This document shows positions 36,146-44,719 of a stretch of 64,000 nucleotides of DNA, in pieces. Numbering within the stretch: position 1 is the stretch's first letter; the number at the start of each line of letters is the position of its first letter. Below the pieces are notes generated by a model that saw only the letters and a program-made list of their open reading frames with translations, was not told the origin of the DNA and did no database searches. The position numbers and the translations under genes were made by a program. The DNA lies in assembly GCA_036620675.1 (NCBI GenBank), contig JAZHEE010000020.1, one strand, 5' to 3'. The DNA is from Jejubacter sp036620675. GTDB taxonomy: Bacteria; Pseudomonadota; Gammaproteobacteria; Enterobacterales; Enterobacteriaceae.

Positions 36146-36607
36146 TTAGCCGCCCTGATGCGCCTGATGCTCGTAATAACTGATACGTTCTACTTTCGGG
36201 CCGGATCGGCTGGATTCGAATTCGCTTTCCAGCCAGGCATCCACCAGTGATTTCGCCAGTTCGGGGCCTATGACCCGTGCGCCCATGGTCATTATCTGGG
36301 CGTTGTTACTTTTACGGGCCCGTTCGGCGGAATAGACATCGTGACACTGGGCTGCCCGTACGCCGGGCACTTTGTTGGCGACGATAGCCATACCGATGCC
36401 GGTACCGCACAGCAGAATACCGCGCTCAAACTTGCCTTCGCTAATGGCCGTCGCCAGATGAAAGGCGATATCCGGATAAATTTGGTCGTTGTCGACCACG
36501 TCGTGGCTGAAGTCTTCCACTTCAATCCCTTTCGCCTGCAGATGTGACTTTACAATGTTTTTCAGCTCGGTCGCCGCGTCGTCGGCGCCGATTGCGATAG
36601 TCGCCAT
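36146..36607 (-). CDS. RpiB-type isomerase, likely D-erythrulose-4-phosphate isomerase
   Basis: 153-residue RpiB/LacAB-family isomerase. Active-site Cys67 lies in LLCGTGIGM, with AAQCHDVYSAERARKSNNA and MGARVIG, all typical of the family. In tetrose pathways (EryI/DerI) this family converts D-erythrulose 4-phosphate to erythrose 4-phosphate; that role is inferred from the neighbouring kinase and triosephosphate-isomerase-like gene. Ribose-5-phosphate isomerase activity is the alternative. GGAGG precedes the start, and ATGTTCATAT (reverse) lies 67 bp upstream. Confidence 0.82.
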   Translation of the reverse strand: MATIAIGADDAATELKNIVKSHLQAKGIEVEDFSHDVVDNDQIYPDIAFHLATAISEGKFERGILLCGTGIGMAIVANKVPGVRAAQCHDVYSAERARKSNNAQIMTMGARVIGPELAKSLVDAWLESEFESSRSGPKVERISYYEHQAHQGG

Positions 36608-36673
36608 AATGTTTACCTCCGGTGGTTGTCGTGTCGCCCTTCCGTGGTTCGCTCAGATGTTTTTCATCGAAAC

Positions 36674-36683
36674 ATATGAACAT
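36674..36683 (-). promoter_or_regulatory. Candidate SorC-family operator half-site (rpiB-like promoter)
   Basis: Reverse complement of ATGTTCATAT, 67 bp upstream of the RpiB-type gene. Exact repeat of the motif at 33781 and 36850. Confidence 0.5.
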
Positions 36684-36849
36684 TCTGTTCCGGTTAAAAA
36701 AGTAGCTGCAAATATTCATAAGTTCAATAGCATTTCATTTGAACGGATGTGTGAACCGCGTTATTTCCCTTTGAATCGCCTGATTCTGCCTTTATATGGC
36801 GTATTGAGGTTTTTTACGCCATTTTTGAAATCGCTCACAGTTTCACTTG

Positions 36850-36890
36850 ATGTTCATATGCTCATCAAGGGGCAACTGTTATGTTCATTA
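36850..36890 (+). promoter_or_regulatory. Paired candidate SorC-family operators (kinase promoter)
   Basis: ATGTTCATAT at 36850-36859 and ATGTTCATTA at 36881-36890, in the same orientation with a 31-bp period, 122-162 bp upstream of the kinase start. Confidence 0.5.
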
Positions 36891-37011
36891 ATAGATAACA
36901 ATCCGATAACAAACCCGGGCTGAGTCAGCAGGGTAAACCCCACAATGTGATGCCGACGCAGCGTGCGGCACCGCACATACAGACAGAAGAGACAGGCAGG
37001 AGAGCAGCGTT

Positions 37012-38763
37012 ATGACATGGCTTTTTAATCACCCGTCCGATTTCGCCAAAGAGATGGTTTCAGGCTTCGTCAGTGCCAATGCCGCCATTGTTCGTCAGGT
37101 TCCCGGCGGCGTGGTACGTAGTACCCGCAGCAAACCGGGCACCGTCGCCGTTGTGGTCGGCGGCGGCTCCGGCCATTATCCGGCGTTCGCCGGTCTGGTT
37201 GGTCAGGGGCTGGCTCACGGCGCGGCGATGGGAAATCTGTTCGCCTCGCCGTCTGCTCAGCAAATCTGTTCAGTGGCCCGGGCTGCCAACAACGGCGGTG
37301 GGGTGTTGCTGGCCTTTGGTAACTATGCCGGCGATGTACTGCACTTCGGTCTGGCCCGGGAGCGGCTGATCGCTGAAGGGATCCCCTGTGAAGTGATTGC
37401 CATCACCGATGACATCTCAAGCGCCGCCGCCGGCGAAGAAGAGAAACGACGCGGGGTGGCGGGCGATCTGGTGGTGTTCAAGGCCGCCGCCGCCGCTGCG
37501 GAGCGTGGCGATACTCTGGAACAGGTGCTGGCGGCGGCGCGTCTCGCCAACCAGCGCACCCGCACCATTGGCGTGGCGTTCTCTGGCTGTAAACTGCCTG
37601 GCGCCGGGCAGCCGCTGTTTACCATCCCGGAGGGGCAGATGGCCTTCGGCATGGGAATTCACGGTGAGCCGGGCATCAGCGAAATGCCGATCGGCACCGC
37701 CAGTGAGCTGGCTCATCGGCTGGTGGAGCATTTGCTGCGCGATGTGCCTTCTACGGTGCCGCAGGCAAAGGGCGCCCGGGTGGGGGCGATTCTGAACGGC
37801 CTGGGATCGGTGAAATATGAAGAGCTATTTGTATTGTGGCACAGCGTGGCGGAAGAACTGGCACAAAACGGGATTGAGGTCGTCGATCCCCAGGTCGGAG
37901 AGTTTGTCACCAGCTTTGATATGGCGGGGCTTTCCCTGACGCTGTTCTGGCTGAATGAGGAGCTGGAAGGGCTATGGCAGGCACCTGCTTACAGTGCGGC
38001 ATTCCGTAAGGGATCGCGCTTTACCGAAGAGCCGCTGCCTGCAGGCGTGGAGTGTGAAAATCAGGCGCCGCCGCTGCCGGAAGCCAGCGCCGAATCCCGG
38101 CAGTGCGCGGTACGGATTGCTGGAATGGTGGATGTGCTGGCGGAAACGATTATCGAAAATGCCGAAGAGTTGGGGCGTATAGATGCCGTGGCGGGCGACG
38201 GCGACCATGGCATTGGGATGGAGCGCGGCGTGCGAGCCGCCCGGGAGCAGGCGCGCCAGGCGCTGGAACGCGGCGCCGGGGCGGGCAGCGTGCTGCAACA
38301 GGCCGCCGATGCCTGGGCAGACAAAGCCGGGGGAACCTCCGGCGCTATCTGGGGCGTGATTCTGAACACCATCGGCACTACGCTGGGCAATGAGCGCCAG
38401 CCAGATACTCTGGTGGTGGCGCAGGCCATTACCCGGGCCTGCGACGGTGTGATGCACTTTGGTAAAGCGCGTCCTGGTGATAAGACGCTGGTAGATGTGC
38501 TGCTGCCGTTTAGCGAAGCGTTGAATCAGCAGGCCTCCAGGGGGGTATCGCTTGCAGAAGCCTGGGGGTGTGCCGCCGATGTCGCGGAGCGTAGCGCCCG
38601 GGAGACGGCAGATATGGTGCCTAAAATCGGGCGCGCCCGACCGCTGGCGGAGCGCAGTAAAGGAACACCGGATGCCGGCGCCGTTTCACTGGCGCAGATT
38701 ATTCTGGCCGTGGGCCGCTGCATGAATCAAGAATTCGAAACGGGGGGCATGGTATGTCGCTGA
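37012..38763 (+). CDS. DhaK-DhaL fusion kinase, likely erythrulose kinase
   Basis: 583-residue ATP-dependent dihydroxyacetone-kinase family protein. The DhaK domain (about 1-330) has GGGSGHYPAFAGLVGQGLAHG and the substrate-binding His in MGIHGEPGI. The DhaL ATP domain (about 365-575) has VAGDGDHGIGMERG and GGTSGAIWG. Single-chain kinases of this type phosphorylate dihydroxyacetone or, in tetritol pathways, D- or L-erythrulose (DerK/LerK). The RpiB- and TpiA-type partners favour L-erythrulose. The 3' end overlaps the next gene by 10 nt. AGGAG precedes the start. Confidence 0.85.
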   Translation: MTWLFNHPSDFAKEMVSGFVSANAAIVRQVPGGVVRSTRSKPGTVAVVVGGGSGHYPAFAGLVGQGLAHGAAMGNLFASPSAQQICSVARAANNGGGVLLAFGNYAGDVLHFGLARERLIAEGIPCEVIAITDDISSAAAGEEEKRRGVAGDLVVFKAAAAAAERGDTLEQVLAAARLANQRTRTIGVAFSGCKLPGAGQPLFTIPEGQMAFGMGIHGEPGISEMPIGTASELAHRLVEHLLRDVPSTVPQAKGARVGAILNGLGSVKYEELFVLWHSVAEELAQNGIEVVDPQVGEFVTSFDMAGLSLTLFWLNEELEGLWQAPAYSAAFRKGSRFTEEPLPAGVECENQAPPLPEASAESRQCAVRIAGMVDVLAETIIENAEELGRIDAVAGDGDHGIGMERGVRAAREQARQALERGAGAGSVLQQAADAWADKAGGTSGAIWGVILNTIGTTLGNERQPDTLVVAQAITRACDGVMHFGKARPGDKTLVDVLLPFSEALNQQASRGVSLAEAWGCAADVAERSARETADMVPKIGRARPLAERSKGTPDAGAVSLAQIILAVGRCMNQEFETGGMVCR

Positions 38764-39527
38764 AACCGGTTATCGGCGCAAGTATGAAGATGTACTTCGG
38801 CTATCAGCAGACGCTGGAGTGGTGTCGGGCGGTGGCGGGAATTATCGCCAGCCACCCGCTGACGCAGCAGGAGGGGCAGGCCACGCTGTTTACCTTTCCG
38901 TCGGCGCCCGTCATTGAAGGTGCATTGCAGGCTTTTCAGGGGACGACCATGGGCATAGGTGCCCAGAATGTCTCTTCGGAGCCGCCGGGCGCCTGGACCG
39001 GCGAAGTCAGCGCCTCCATGCTGCGGGAGATGGGCTGCCGTTATGTGGAAATTGGTCATGCCGAACGGCGGCGCAACTTCTTTGAAAGTGATGAAGTGAT
39101 TCAGCGTAAGGTGAATATCGCGCTTCAGCACGGCCTGACGCCGGTGGTCTGCATCGGTGAACCTGAACGCCTTAGCCCCATTGACGCGACCCGGATCGCT
39201 ATCGAACAGGCCCGCCAGGTACTGGGCGAGCCGGGAACGACGCCACAGGGCGCTGTGATATTCGCCTGGGAACCTCAGTGGGCTATTGGCGCACCTCAGC
39301 CAGCCGGGGATGACTATATTCGCACGGTTTGTTCCGGGCTGCGGGCGTGGTTACAGGAAAATACGCCGGATCCTCACCGGGTAATTTACGGCGGCAGCGC
39401 CGGGCCGGGGCTGTTAAGTCAGCTGTGGCCGGATGTCGACGGCCTGTTCCTGGGGCGCTTCGCTCATCAGCCCGAGGCCTACCGCGCTATTCTTGACGAA
39501 GCGGCCGCGCTTTCCGGCGCGCTTTAA
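38754..39527 (+). CDS. Triosephosphate isomerase-like enzyme, likely L-erythrulose-1-phosphate isomerase
   Basis: 257-residue TpiA paralogue: catalytic Lys in GASMKMYFGYQ, His in EIGHAERR, Glu in FAWEPQWAIG, and phosphate loop YGGSAGPG. The altered Lys motif (ASMKMYF instead of NWKMN) marks a specialised paralogue such as EryH/LerI, which turns L-erythrulose 1-phosphate into D-erythrulose 4-phosphate. Translationally coupled to the kinase gene by a 10-nt overlap. Confidence 0.82.
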   Translation: MSLKPVIGASMKMYFGYQQTLEWCRAVAGIIASHPLTQQEGQATLFTFPSAPVIEGALQAFQGTTMGIGAQNVSSEPPGAWTGEVSASMLREMGCRYVEIGHAERRRNFFESDEVIQRKVNIALQHGLTPVVCIGEPERLSPIDATRIAIEQARQVLGEPGTTPQGAVIFAWEPQWAIGAPQPAGDDYIRTVCSGLRAWLQENTPDPHRVIYGGSAGPGLLSQLWPDVDGLFLGRFAHQPEAYRAILDEAAALSGAL

Positions 39528-39619
39528 ATCGGCGCTGGTTAGGTTAACTGCTTGTCTGCACGGGGATTGTCGGTGCGATCATCCTCTGCCGATCCGTTAT
39601 CTGGTATAGTTTTTGGCAA

Positions 39620-39627
39620 ATGTTCAT
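39620..39627 (+). promoter_or_regulatory. Candidate operator before the SorC-type regulator gene
   Basis: ATGTTCAT, 39-46 bp upstream of the regulator start. It matches the first eight bases of the cluster motif and suggests autoregulation. Confidence 0.45.
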
Positions 39628-39665
39628 CACCCTGACAATTTCACTACGTGGAGATCGCAGCCCGT

Positions 39666-40628
39666 ATGGATAGATCCAACGACTCAAAGGATTACGAATT
39701 ACTGACGGAGATCGCCATCGCATACTACTGCGATGAGGTAACCCAGGAAGAGATCGCCAAACGTTTCGGCTTTTCACGTATCAAGGTGGGGCGTTTGCTG
39801 AAACGCGCGAAGGAAGAGGGCATTGTTGAGATCAATGTTCGCTACCATCCGGTGTTCAGCACTCAGCTGGAAAAGCAGTTAAAAGAGCGTTTCTCCGTGA
39901 AGCGTGCGCTGATCGCGCTGGATCATAACGATGAAGACGAACAGCGTCGCCAGGTGGCGGCGCTGGTTTCCGGCTATCTGGCGGCCTCGCTGCGCGACAA
40001 TATGGTGGTCACGGTGGGCCAGGGGCGCAACGTGGCGGCGGTGGCGGAGTACACCAGCACGGTACAGCCGAAAGACTGTCGATTTATCTGCGGCATCGGC
40101 GGTACCCACCGTCCCGGTGATGTGATTAACGCCGACCATATCAGCCGCCTGCTGGCCAAAAAATTCGGCGGCAGTAGCGAATCGCTTTATGCGCCGGCCT
40201 ATGTGGAAAATACCGAACTGAAGTCGGCGCTGCTGCGCAACGGCACCATTAAAGAGACTCTGGACCGGGCGCGGAAGGCGGATATTGCGCTGGTGGGCAT
40301 CGGTGATATGAACGAAGACAGCTATATGGTGAAACTGGGCTGGTTCACGCCTCAGGAGATTAACGACGCCAGCCTGAACCAGGGGGTGATTGGCGATATC
40401 GCAGGCTATGACTTTTTTAACGCTCAGGGTCAGCACGTGCATACGGTGATGGATGATAGGGTTATTGGCCTGAGCGTGGAAGAGCTGCGCCAGATCCCCT
40501 GCGTTATCGCCATTGCTTCCGAGAGCACCAAAGCGATGGCGATTATGGGGGCGCTGCGTACCGGCGCCATCGACGTTATCGCCACCAGCGCCCGCAATAT
40601 CAGAACGATTTTGAGTGTGACGCAGTAA
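39666..40628 (+). CDS. SorC/DeoR-family regulator of the tetrose cluster (EryD-like)
   Basis: 320-residue sugar-binding transcription factor: an N-terminal HTH (VTQEEIAKRFGFSRIKVGRL) and a C-terminal phosphosugar-sensing domain (VTVGQGRNVAAVAEY, GIGGTHRPGD, GIGDMNEDSY). EryD in erythritol operons belongs to this family. ATG at 39666 is chosen; a GTG at 39648 would add six residues, and neither has a well-spaced ribosome site. It lies downstream of and in the same direction as the kinase and isomerase, with a separate 138-bp promoter gap. Confidence 0.82.
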   Translation: MDRSNDSKDYELLTEIAIAYYCDEVTQEEIAKRFGFSRIKVGRLLKRAKEEGIVEINVRYHPVFSTQLEKQLKERFSVKRALIALDHNDEDEQRRQVAALVSGYLAASLRDNMVVTVGQGRNVAAVAEYTSTVQPKDCRFICGIGGTHRPGDVINADHISRLLAKKFGGSSESLYAPAYVENTELKSALLRNGTIKETLDRARKADIALVGIGDMNEDSYMVKLGWFTPQEINDASLNQGVIGDIAGYDFFNAQGQHVHTVMDDRVIGLSVEELRQIPCVIAIASESTKAMAIMGALRTGAIDVIATSARNIRTILSVTQ

Positions 40629-41065
40629 TTCTGTGTATCTTTTCAGAGGCGGTGATTATTGTTCTGAATCGGTCGCGCAAAACCGGTAATGTGCGGATAC
40701 AGGCATTCCTGGCACGTGGCAGAACGCCTGAAAAATGACCCTGAGATGTTATCACAGCCCGGAAAAAAGCTAACATTGACGGTGAACGGAATAGCCATTC
40801 CTTCAGGGGACTGTGCCGGGGTGATGCCCCCCCTTTTAGACAGGCAGTTTTGAGTGAAAAGTGGAATTACGAAATTGTTCTTACCGCCGAGTGGTCCTTA
40901 CTAACTTTGTCGTGTGTCAATCAGCGGAGAACAGGTCAACCGCTAGTTCTTACAGCAGACAGGAAAACGAAGGCGCATGTTCGCAATCCCTAACATATCT
41001 GGAGCCCCTTGCATCACAAGATTCAGTGATTAAGCATGTGCACATGCAAACCAGAAGGATGACTG
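40629..41065. other. Non-coding or decayed stretch
   Basis: 437 bp between the SorC-type regulator and a broken DUF4225-like gene. No open frame with supporting features. It includes a run of seven C near 40827 and stops in all frames. It marks the left border of an accessory patch. Confidence 0.4.
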
Positions 41066-41868
41066 ATGGATATTGCACTTTTCCCCGGACAGAATCGGCG
41101 GCAGTGGGCTGAAACCATGATCAACCTGGAAGCCCGGACGTTGGTTAATACTGCAAATACGCTGGCGTCAATGCATCTGGGAGACTCGCTCACTCGTACT
41201 CAGTTTGTGAATGAAATCCGACATGTCATCACGCAGCAGTTTGAGTTCGCAAGGCGGCCCGGACGGATGAAGAATGCATACTTTGCCTGAATCGACTCAG
41301 AGAAGAAGGTAAAAACCTGCAGCAACAGTCACGAATGCTGCGGACTGGCTATGCTCGTATTTATGCTGAAATAAAGTATGTAACAGAGAACAATAAGGTT
41401 GTCGGCTATTTTATCTCTGGTATCAAAGTCGTACTGGCTGTCGTTCAGGCTGTTCTGGGGGAGTCATGAACGCATCTATGACGCCGATGGGTGTTCTGGC
41501 CGGTGCCGTTCTGGCTGCGGATGCTGCCAATACGGTATCAAGAGAGGTGGCTCACCAGTTCCTGAATGAGCCCACTTCAGAAGGTATTCTTGCCGATAGA
41601 GCCATGTCGGTTGCTGAATTTATGGGCTTCAGCCGTGATGTCGGGTTTGGGGGGATTCAATGCTGTAACGCTGGCGGCGAACGTCTACAGCGTATTTGGC
41701 TTAGTCGGCCGACCGGAGGCCTGGCGTTTGTTTCGATACGTGCCACGGGATTACTACCGGAAGGTGGATACCATGCCCCGGCCAAAACTGGCCATGAAAG
41801 TCGTTGGCTGGGGAGTCAGTGCGAAGGTGGTTCTTGAGAACCTGACTAACGATAATCAGAGTTGGTGA
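41066..41868 (+). pseudogene. DUF4225-like gene broken by three frameshifts
   Basis: Three consecutive reading frames join into one protein-like sequence. Frame 1 runs MDIALFPGQNRRQWAETMIN to FEFARR. Frame 2 runs CLNRLREEGKNLQQQSRMLR to KVVGYFISGIKVVLAVVQAV. Frame 3 begins near MNASMTPMGVLAGAVLAADA, and the end shifts again to NAVTLAANVYSVFGLVGRPE and WRLFRYVPRDYYRKVDTM. The shifts fall near 41255, in a G5 run (41457-41461) and in a G6 run (41648-41653). Removing one G from the last run restores the frame. The joined sequence resembles DUF4225 proteins of enterics as I recall them. A good ribosome site (AAGGA) precedes the ATG. Either a real pseudogene or homopolymer sequencing errors. Confidence 0.7.
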
Positions 41869-42172
41869 AATGCGAACGCCGGAGTTTCCACGACTTGTAC
41901 CCCAGTCCGACCGGCATGACACATACCAGTATGATAAGAAGGAAGAACGAGGCAATAACAATCGAAATTACATGAGTGACGCTGCCGAAAATGATGGTCA
42001 GCAATATTACAACCATCATTCCGGCTGCAATCCAGGTCAGCGCTCTGAAATGGTTACTCAGCTCTTTCAGAACTGTATCCTGGGAATCTCCCCTGGCCTG
42101 ATGAGACTTGATTTTCTCAATGTCTTTCCTGGTGAAACCAGATTGCAACAGCTCATCATCCTGTAGTGGCAT
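41846..42172 (-). CDS. Small two-helix membrane protein, possible immunity partner
   Basis: 108 residues from MPLQDDELLQ, preceded by GGGAGAGA. The N-terminal 50 residues are charged (FTRKDIEKIKSHQARGD). Two hydrophobic helices follow (about 53-75 and 78-98), then a basic tail. The frame stays open upstream, but that part has low-complexity shadow composition. It is convergent with and overlaps by 23 nt the end of the DUF4225-like gene. A small membrane protein next to such a gene could be its immunity or partner protein; that is inference only. No family recognised. Confidence 0.65.
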   Translation of the reverse strand: MPLQDDELLQSGFTRKDIEKIKSHQARGDSQDTVLKELSNHFRALTWIAAGMMVVILLTIIFGSVTHVISIVIASFFLLIILVCVMPVGLGYKSWKLRRSHFTNSDYR

Positions 42173-42346
42173 ACTGTCTCTCCCGGGTGATAGGTTCAGC
42201 CGAGCATATAAATGCAGCACTATGACCAGGCCCAGTGTACGCGAATTATTTGTCATTTTCTCGTGTCCCGGGCAGCCTACCGCCAGCATTCTGTCTGAGC
42301 AGGGCCACAGCATCGGCGCCCCGCATCGAGAACTGCACCCGGTGGC

Positions 42347-42984
42347 GTGCCGCCACGTCCAGCGCAAACAGACAGACATATGGCTTTCCGGCTGTTGAGG
42401 TATGCCATTGCTGCAATGCAGCGCCATCTGGATGCCGGCCATGAGCGGTTACCGCTGGTGGTGCAGATACTGTTCTGCCATGGGCGCGCCACGCCCTGGC
42501 CCTATACGTTGAACTGGCTGGAGTTGTTTAACGAACCGGAGGTTGCACGCCAGCTATACAACGGAAGCTTCCCTCTGGTTGATGTGGGGGCGCTGGACGA
42601 TGACGACATCATGAAGCACAAACGCATGGCGATGCTGGAACTGCTGCTCAAGCACAGTCATATCCGGGATCTTATGGCTGTGATCGAACCGTTGGTCTGC
42701 CTGCTGGAGGAGGGATACACTACACAGGCGCGGTTAACAGCGTTGATGCACTGGATGTTGCATACTGCGAATACTGTTGAACCGGTAGCCTTTGTGAAGG
42801 AACTGGCGCACCGGACGCCACAACACAGGGAGGAGTTTATGACGATAGCGCAGGCACTGGAACAAGGACGCCTGGAGGCCATGCAGGATGTGGCCCGCAG
42901 TCTGTTAAAGATGGAGATGTCTTGGCGGAGATTGCCGAAGTTACCGGTTTGTCTGAACAGGCGTTGCGGCAGATTCGCCAGTAA
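42347..42984 (+). pseudogene. Rpn-family recombination-promoting nuclease remnant
   Basis: Matches the middle and end of Rpn (PD-(D/E)XK, transposase_31) proteins: HMAFRLLRYAIAAMQRHLDA, HGRATPWPYTLNWLELF, and LVDVGALDDDDIMKHKRMAM. The N-terminal nuclease region is missing. Near 42911 a one-base loss shifts the frame; the other frame continues DVLAEIAEVTGLSEQALRQI to a stop at 42982-42984. The open frame that runs on to 43060 is therefore not the native end. Both truncation and frameshift indicate a dead gene. Confidence 0.85.
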
Positions 42985-43023
42985 AGATTGCAGACCCCGT
43001 CCGGGGTCTGCTTCCATCAGGCG

Positions 43024-44715
43024 TTATTGCCGGTTCACCATCGGCAAGTCCAGATGGTGACGCTGAGCGCAGTCGACGGCGATATCGTATCCCGCGTCGG
43101 CGTGGCGCATTACCCCGGTAGCGGGATCGTTCCACAGTACCCTGGACAGCCGGGCATCCGCGGCATCGCTGCCGTCGCAGACGATAACCACCCCGGCATG
43201 CTGCGAGAAGCCCATCCCAACGCCGCCGCCGTGGTGCAGGCTGACCCAGGTGGCGCCACCTGCGGTGTTAAGCAGCGCGTTCAGCAGCGGCCAGTCGGAC
43301 ACGGCGTCGGAGCCGTCTTTCATCGCTTCGGTTTCCCGGTTTGGCGAGGCCACGGAGCCGCAGTCGAGATGGTCGCGGCCAATCACTACCGGCGCCTTCA
43401 GCTCGCCGTTGCGCACCATCTCGTTAAAGGCCAGCCCCGCCAGGTGTCGTTCCCCCAGCCCCAGCCAGCAAATCCTGGCCGGCAGTCCCTGGAAGGCGAT
43501 ACGTTCTCTGGCCATATCCAGCCAGCGGTGCAGATTGCGGTTGTCCGGGAACAGTTCTTTTAACTTTGCATCGGTTTTGTAGATATCTTCAGGGTCGCCA
43601 GAAAGCGCGACCCAGCGGAATGGCCCTTTGCCTTCGCAGAATAGCGGACGGATGCAGGCAGGCACGAAACCGGGGAAGTCAAAGGCGTTTGTTACCCCCT
43701 CTTCCAGCGCTACCTGGCGGATATTGTTGCCGTAGTCGATGGTGGGAATCCCCATATGGTGAAATGCCAGCATCGCCCGCACGTGTTCAGCCATCGATGC
43801 CCGGGCGGCAGCCTCGACCGCCGCAGGATCGGTGCGCTGTCGTTCACGCCACTGCGCTACGCTCCATCCCGCCGGCAGATAGCCGTTTAGCGGGTCGTGA
43901 GCCGAGGTCTGGTCGGTGACGATATCCGGCCTGGGCCCGCCGTTTTTCGCGCGTTCCACCAGTTGCGGCATAATTTCAGCAGCGTTACCCAGCAGCCCCA
44001 CCGAGATAGCCTCGCCGGCCCGGGTGGCTTTGTCGATAAGCGCCAGGGCTTCGTCCAGAGTGTCGACCTTATGGTCAAGATAGCGGGTACGCAGCCGGAA
44101 ATCGATGCGCGACTCCTGACATTCAATAGCCAGTACGCAGGCTCCCGCCAGTACCCCGGCCAGCGGCTGGGCGCCGCCCATGCCGCCCAGACCGGCGGTC
44201 AGGATCCAGCGTCCGGTCAAATCGCCGCCGTAGTGCTGGCGCCCGGCCTCGACAAAGGTTTCGAAGGTGCCCTGCACAATGCCCTGGGCGCCAATATAGA
44301 TCCAGGAGCCCGCTGTCATCTGGCCATACATCATCAGCCCGGCCCGATCGAGCTCGTGAAAGTGTTCCCAGGTGGCCCAGTGGGGAACCAGGTTGGAGTT
44401 GGCGAGAAGCACCCTGGGTGCGTCGGTGTGGGTACGGAAAACCCCAACTGGCTTGCCGGACTGCACCAGCAGCGTTTCATCGGCTTTCAGGCGTCTTAGC
44501 GTCGCCAGAATCTGGTCAAAGCATTCCGGGTTGCGGGCTGCCTTGCCAATACCGCCGTACACCACCAGATCTTCCGGTCGTTCGGCCACATCGGGATCCA
44601 GGTTGTTCTGAATCATGCGGTATGCCGCCTCGATCAGCCAGTTTTCACAGTGAAGTTCACCGCCGCGCGGCGCTCTGATTTCGCGATTCATCGTCAATTT
44701 CCGGGAGTCAGACAT
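43024..44715 (-). CDS. hutU: Urocanate hydratase
   Basis: Second step of histidine degradation: hydrates urocanate to imidazolonepropionate using tightly bound NAD+. 563 residues, normal length. Hallmarks: VVYGGIGKAARN near 52, MTAGSWIYIGAQGIVQGT, the nucleotide loop GLGGMGGAQP near 180, DQTSAHDPLNGYLP, the cysteine-bearing FPGFVPACIRPLFCEG region, and SLHHGGGVGMGFSQHAG. It follows hutH by 4 nt on the minus strand, so the two form an operon controlled from 46.3 kb. Confidence 0.97.
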   Translation of the reverse strand: MSDSRKLTMNREIRAPRGGELHCENWLIEAAYRMIQNNLDPDVAERPEDLVVYGGIGKAARNPECFDQILATLRRLKADETLLVQSGKPVGVFRTHTDAPRVLLANSNLVPHWATWEHFHELDRAGLMMYGQMTAGSWIYIGAQGIVQGTFETFVEAGRQHYGGDLTGRWILTAGLGGMGGAQPLAGVLAGACVLAIECQESRIDFRLRTRYLDHKVDTLDEALALIDKATRAGEAISVGLLGNAAEIMPQLVERAKNGGPRPDIVTDQTSAHDPLNGYLPAGWSVAQWRERQRTDPAAVEAAARASMAEHVRAMLAFHHMGIPTIDYGNNIRQVALEEGVTNAFDFPGFVPACIRPLFCEGKGPFRWVALSGDPEDIYKTDAKLKELFPDNRNLHRWLDMARERIAFQGLPARICWLGLGERHLAGLAFNEMVRNGELKAPVVIGRDHLDCGSVASPNRETEAMKDGSDAVSDWPLLNALLNTAGGATWVSLHHGGGVGMGFSQHAGVVIVCDGSDAADARLSRVLWNDPATGVMRHADAGYDIAVDCAQRHHLDLPMVNRQ

Positions 44716-44719
44716 AGAG

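Larger units (their letters stand above)
36608..37011. other. Divergent promoter region between rpiB-like and kinase genes
   Basis: 404 bp, AT-rich, no gene seen. It holds three copies of the candidate operator: 36674-36683 (minus), 36850-36859 and 36881-36890 (plus). The last two are 31 bp apart, near three helical turns. Confidence 0.6.

Noticed and set aside
42173..42442. N-terminal extension of the 108-aa membrane protein
   Set aside because: The extra 90 residues overlap the Rpn remnant, are of shadow composition, and a good ribosome site precedes the internal ATG.
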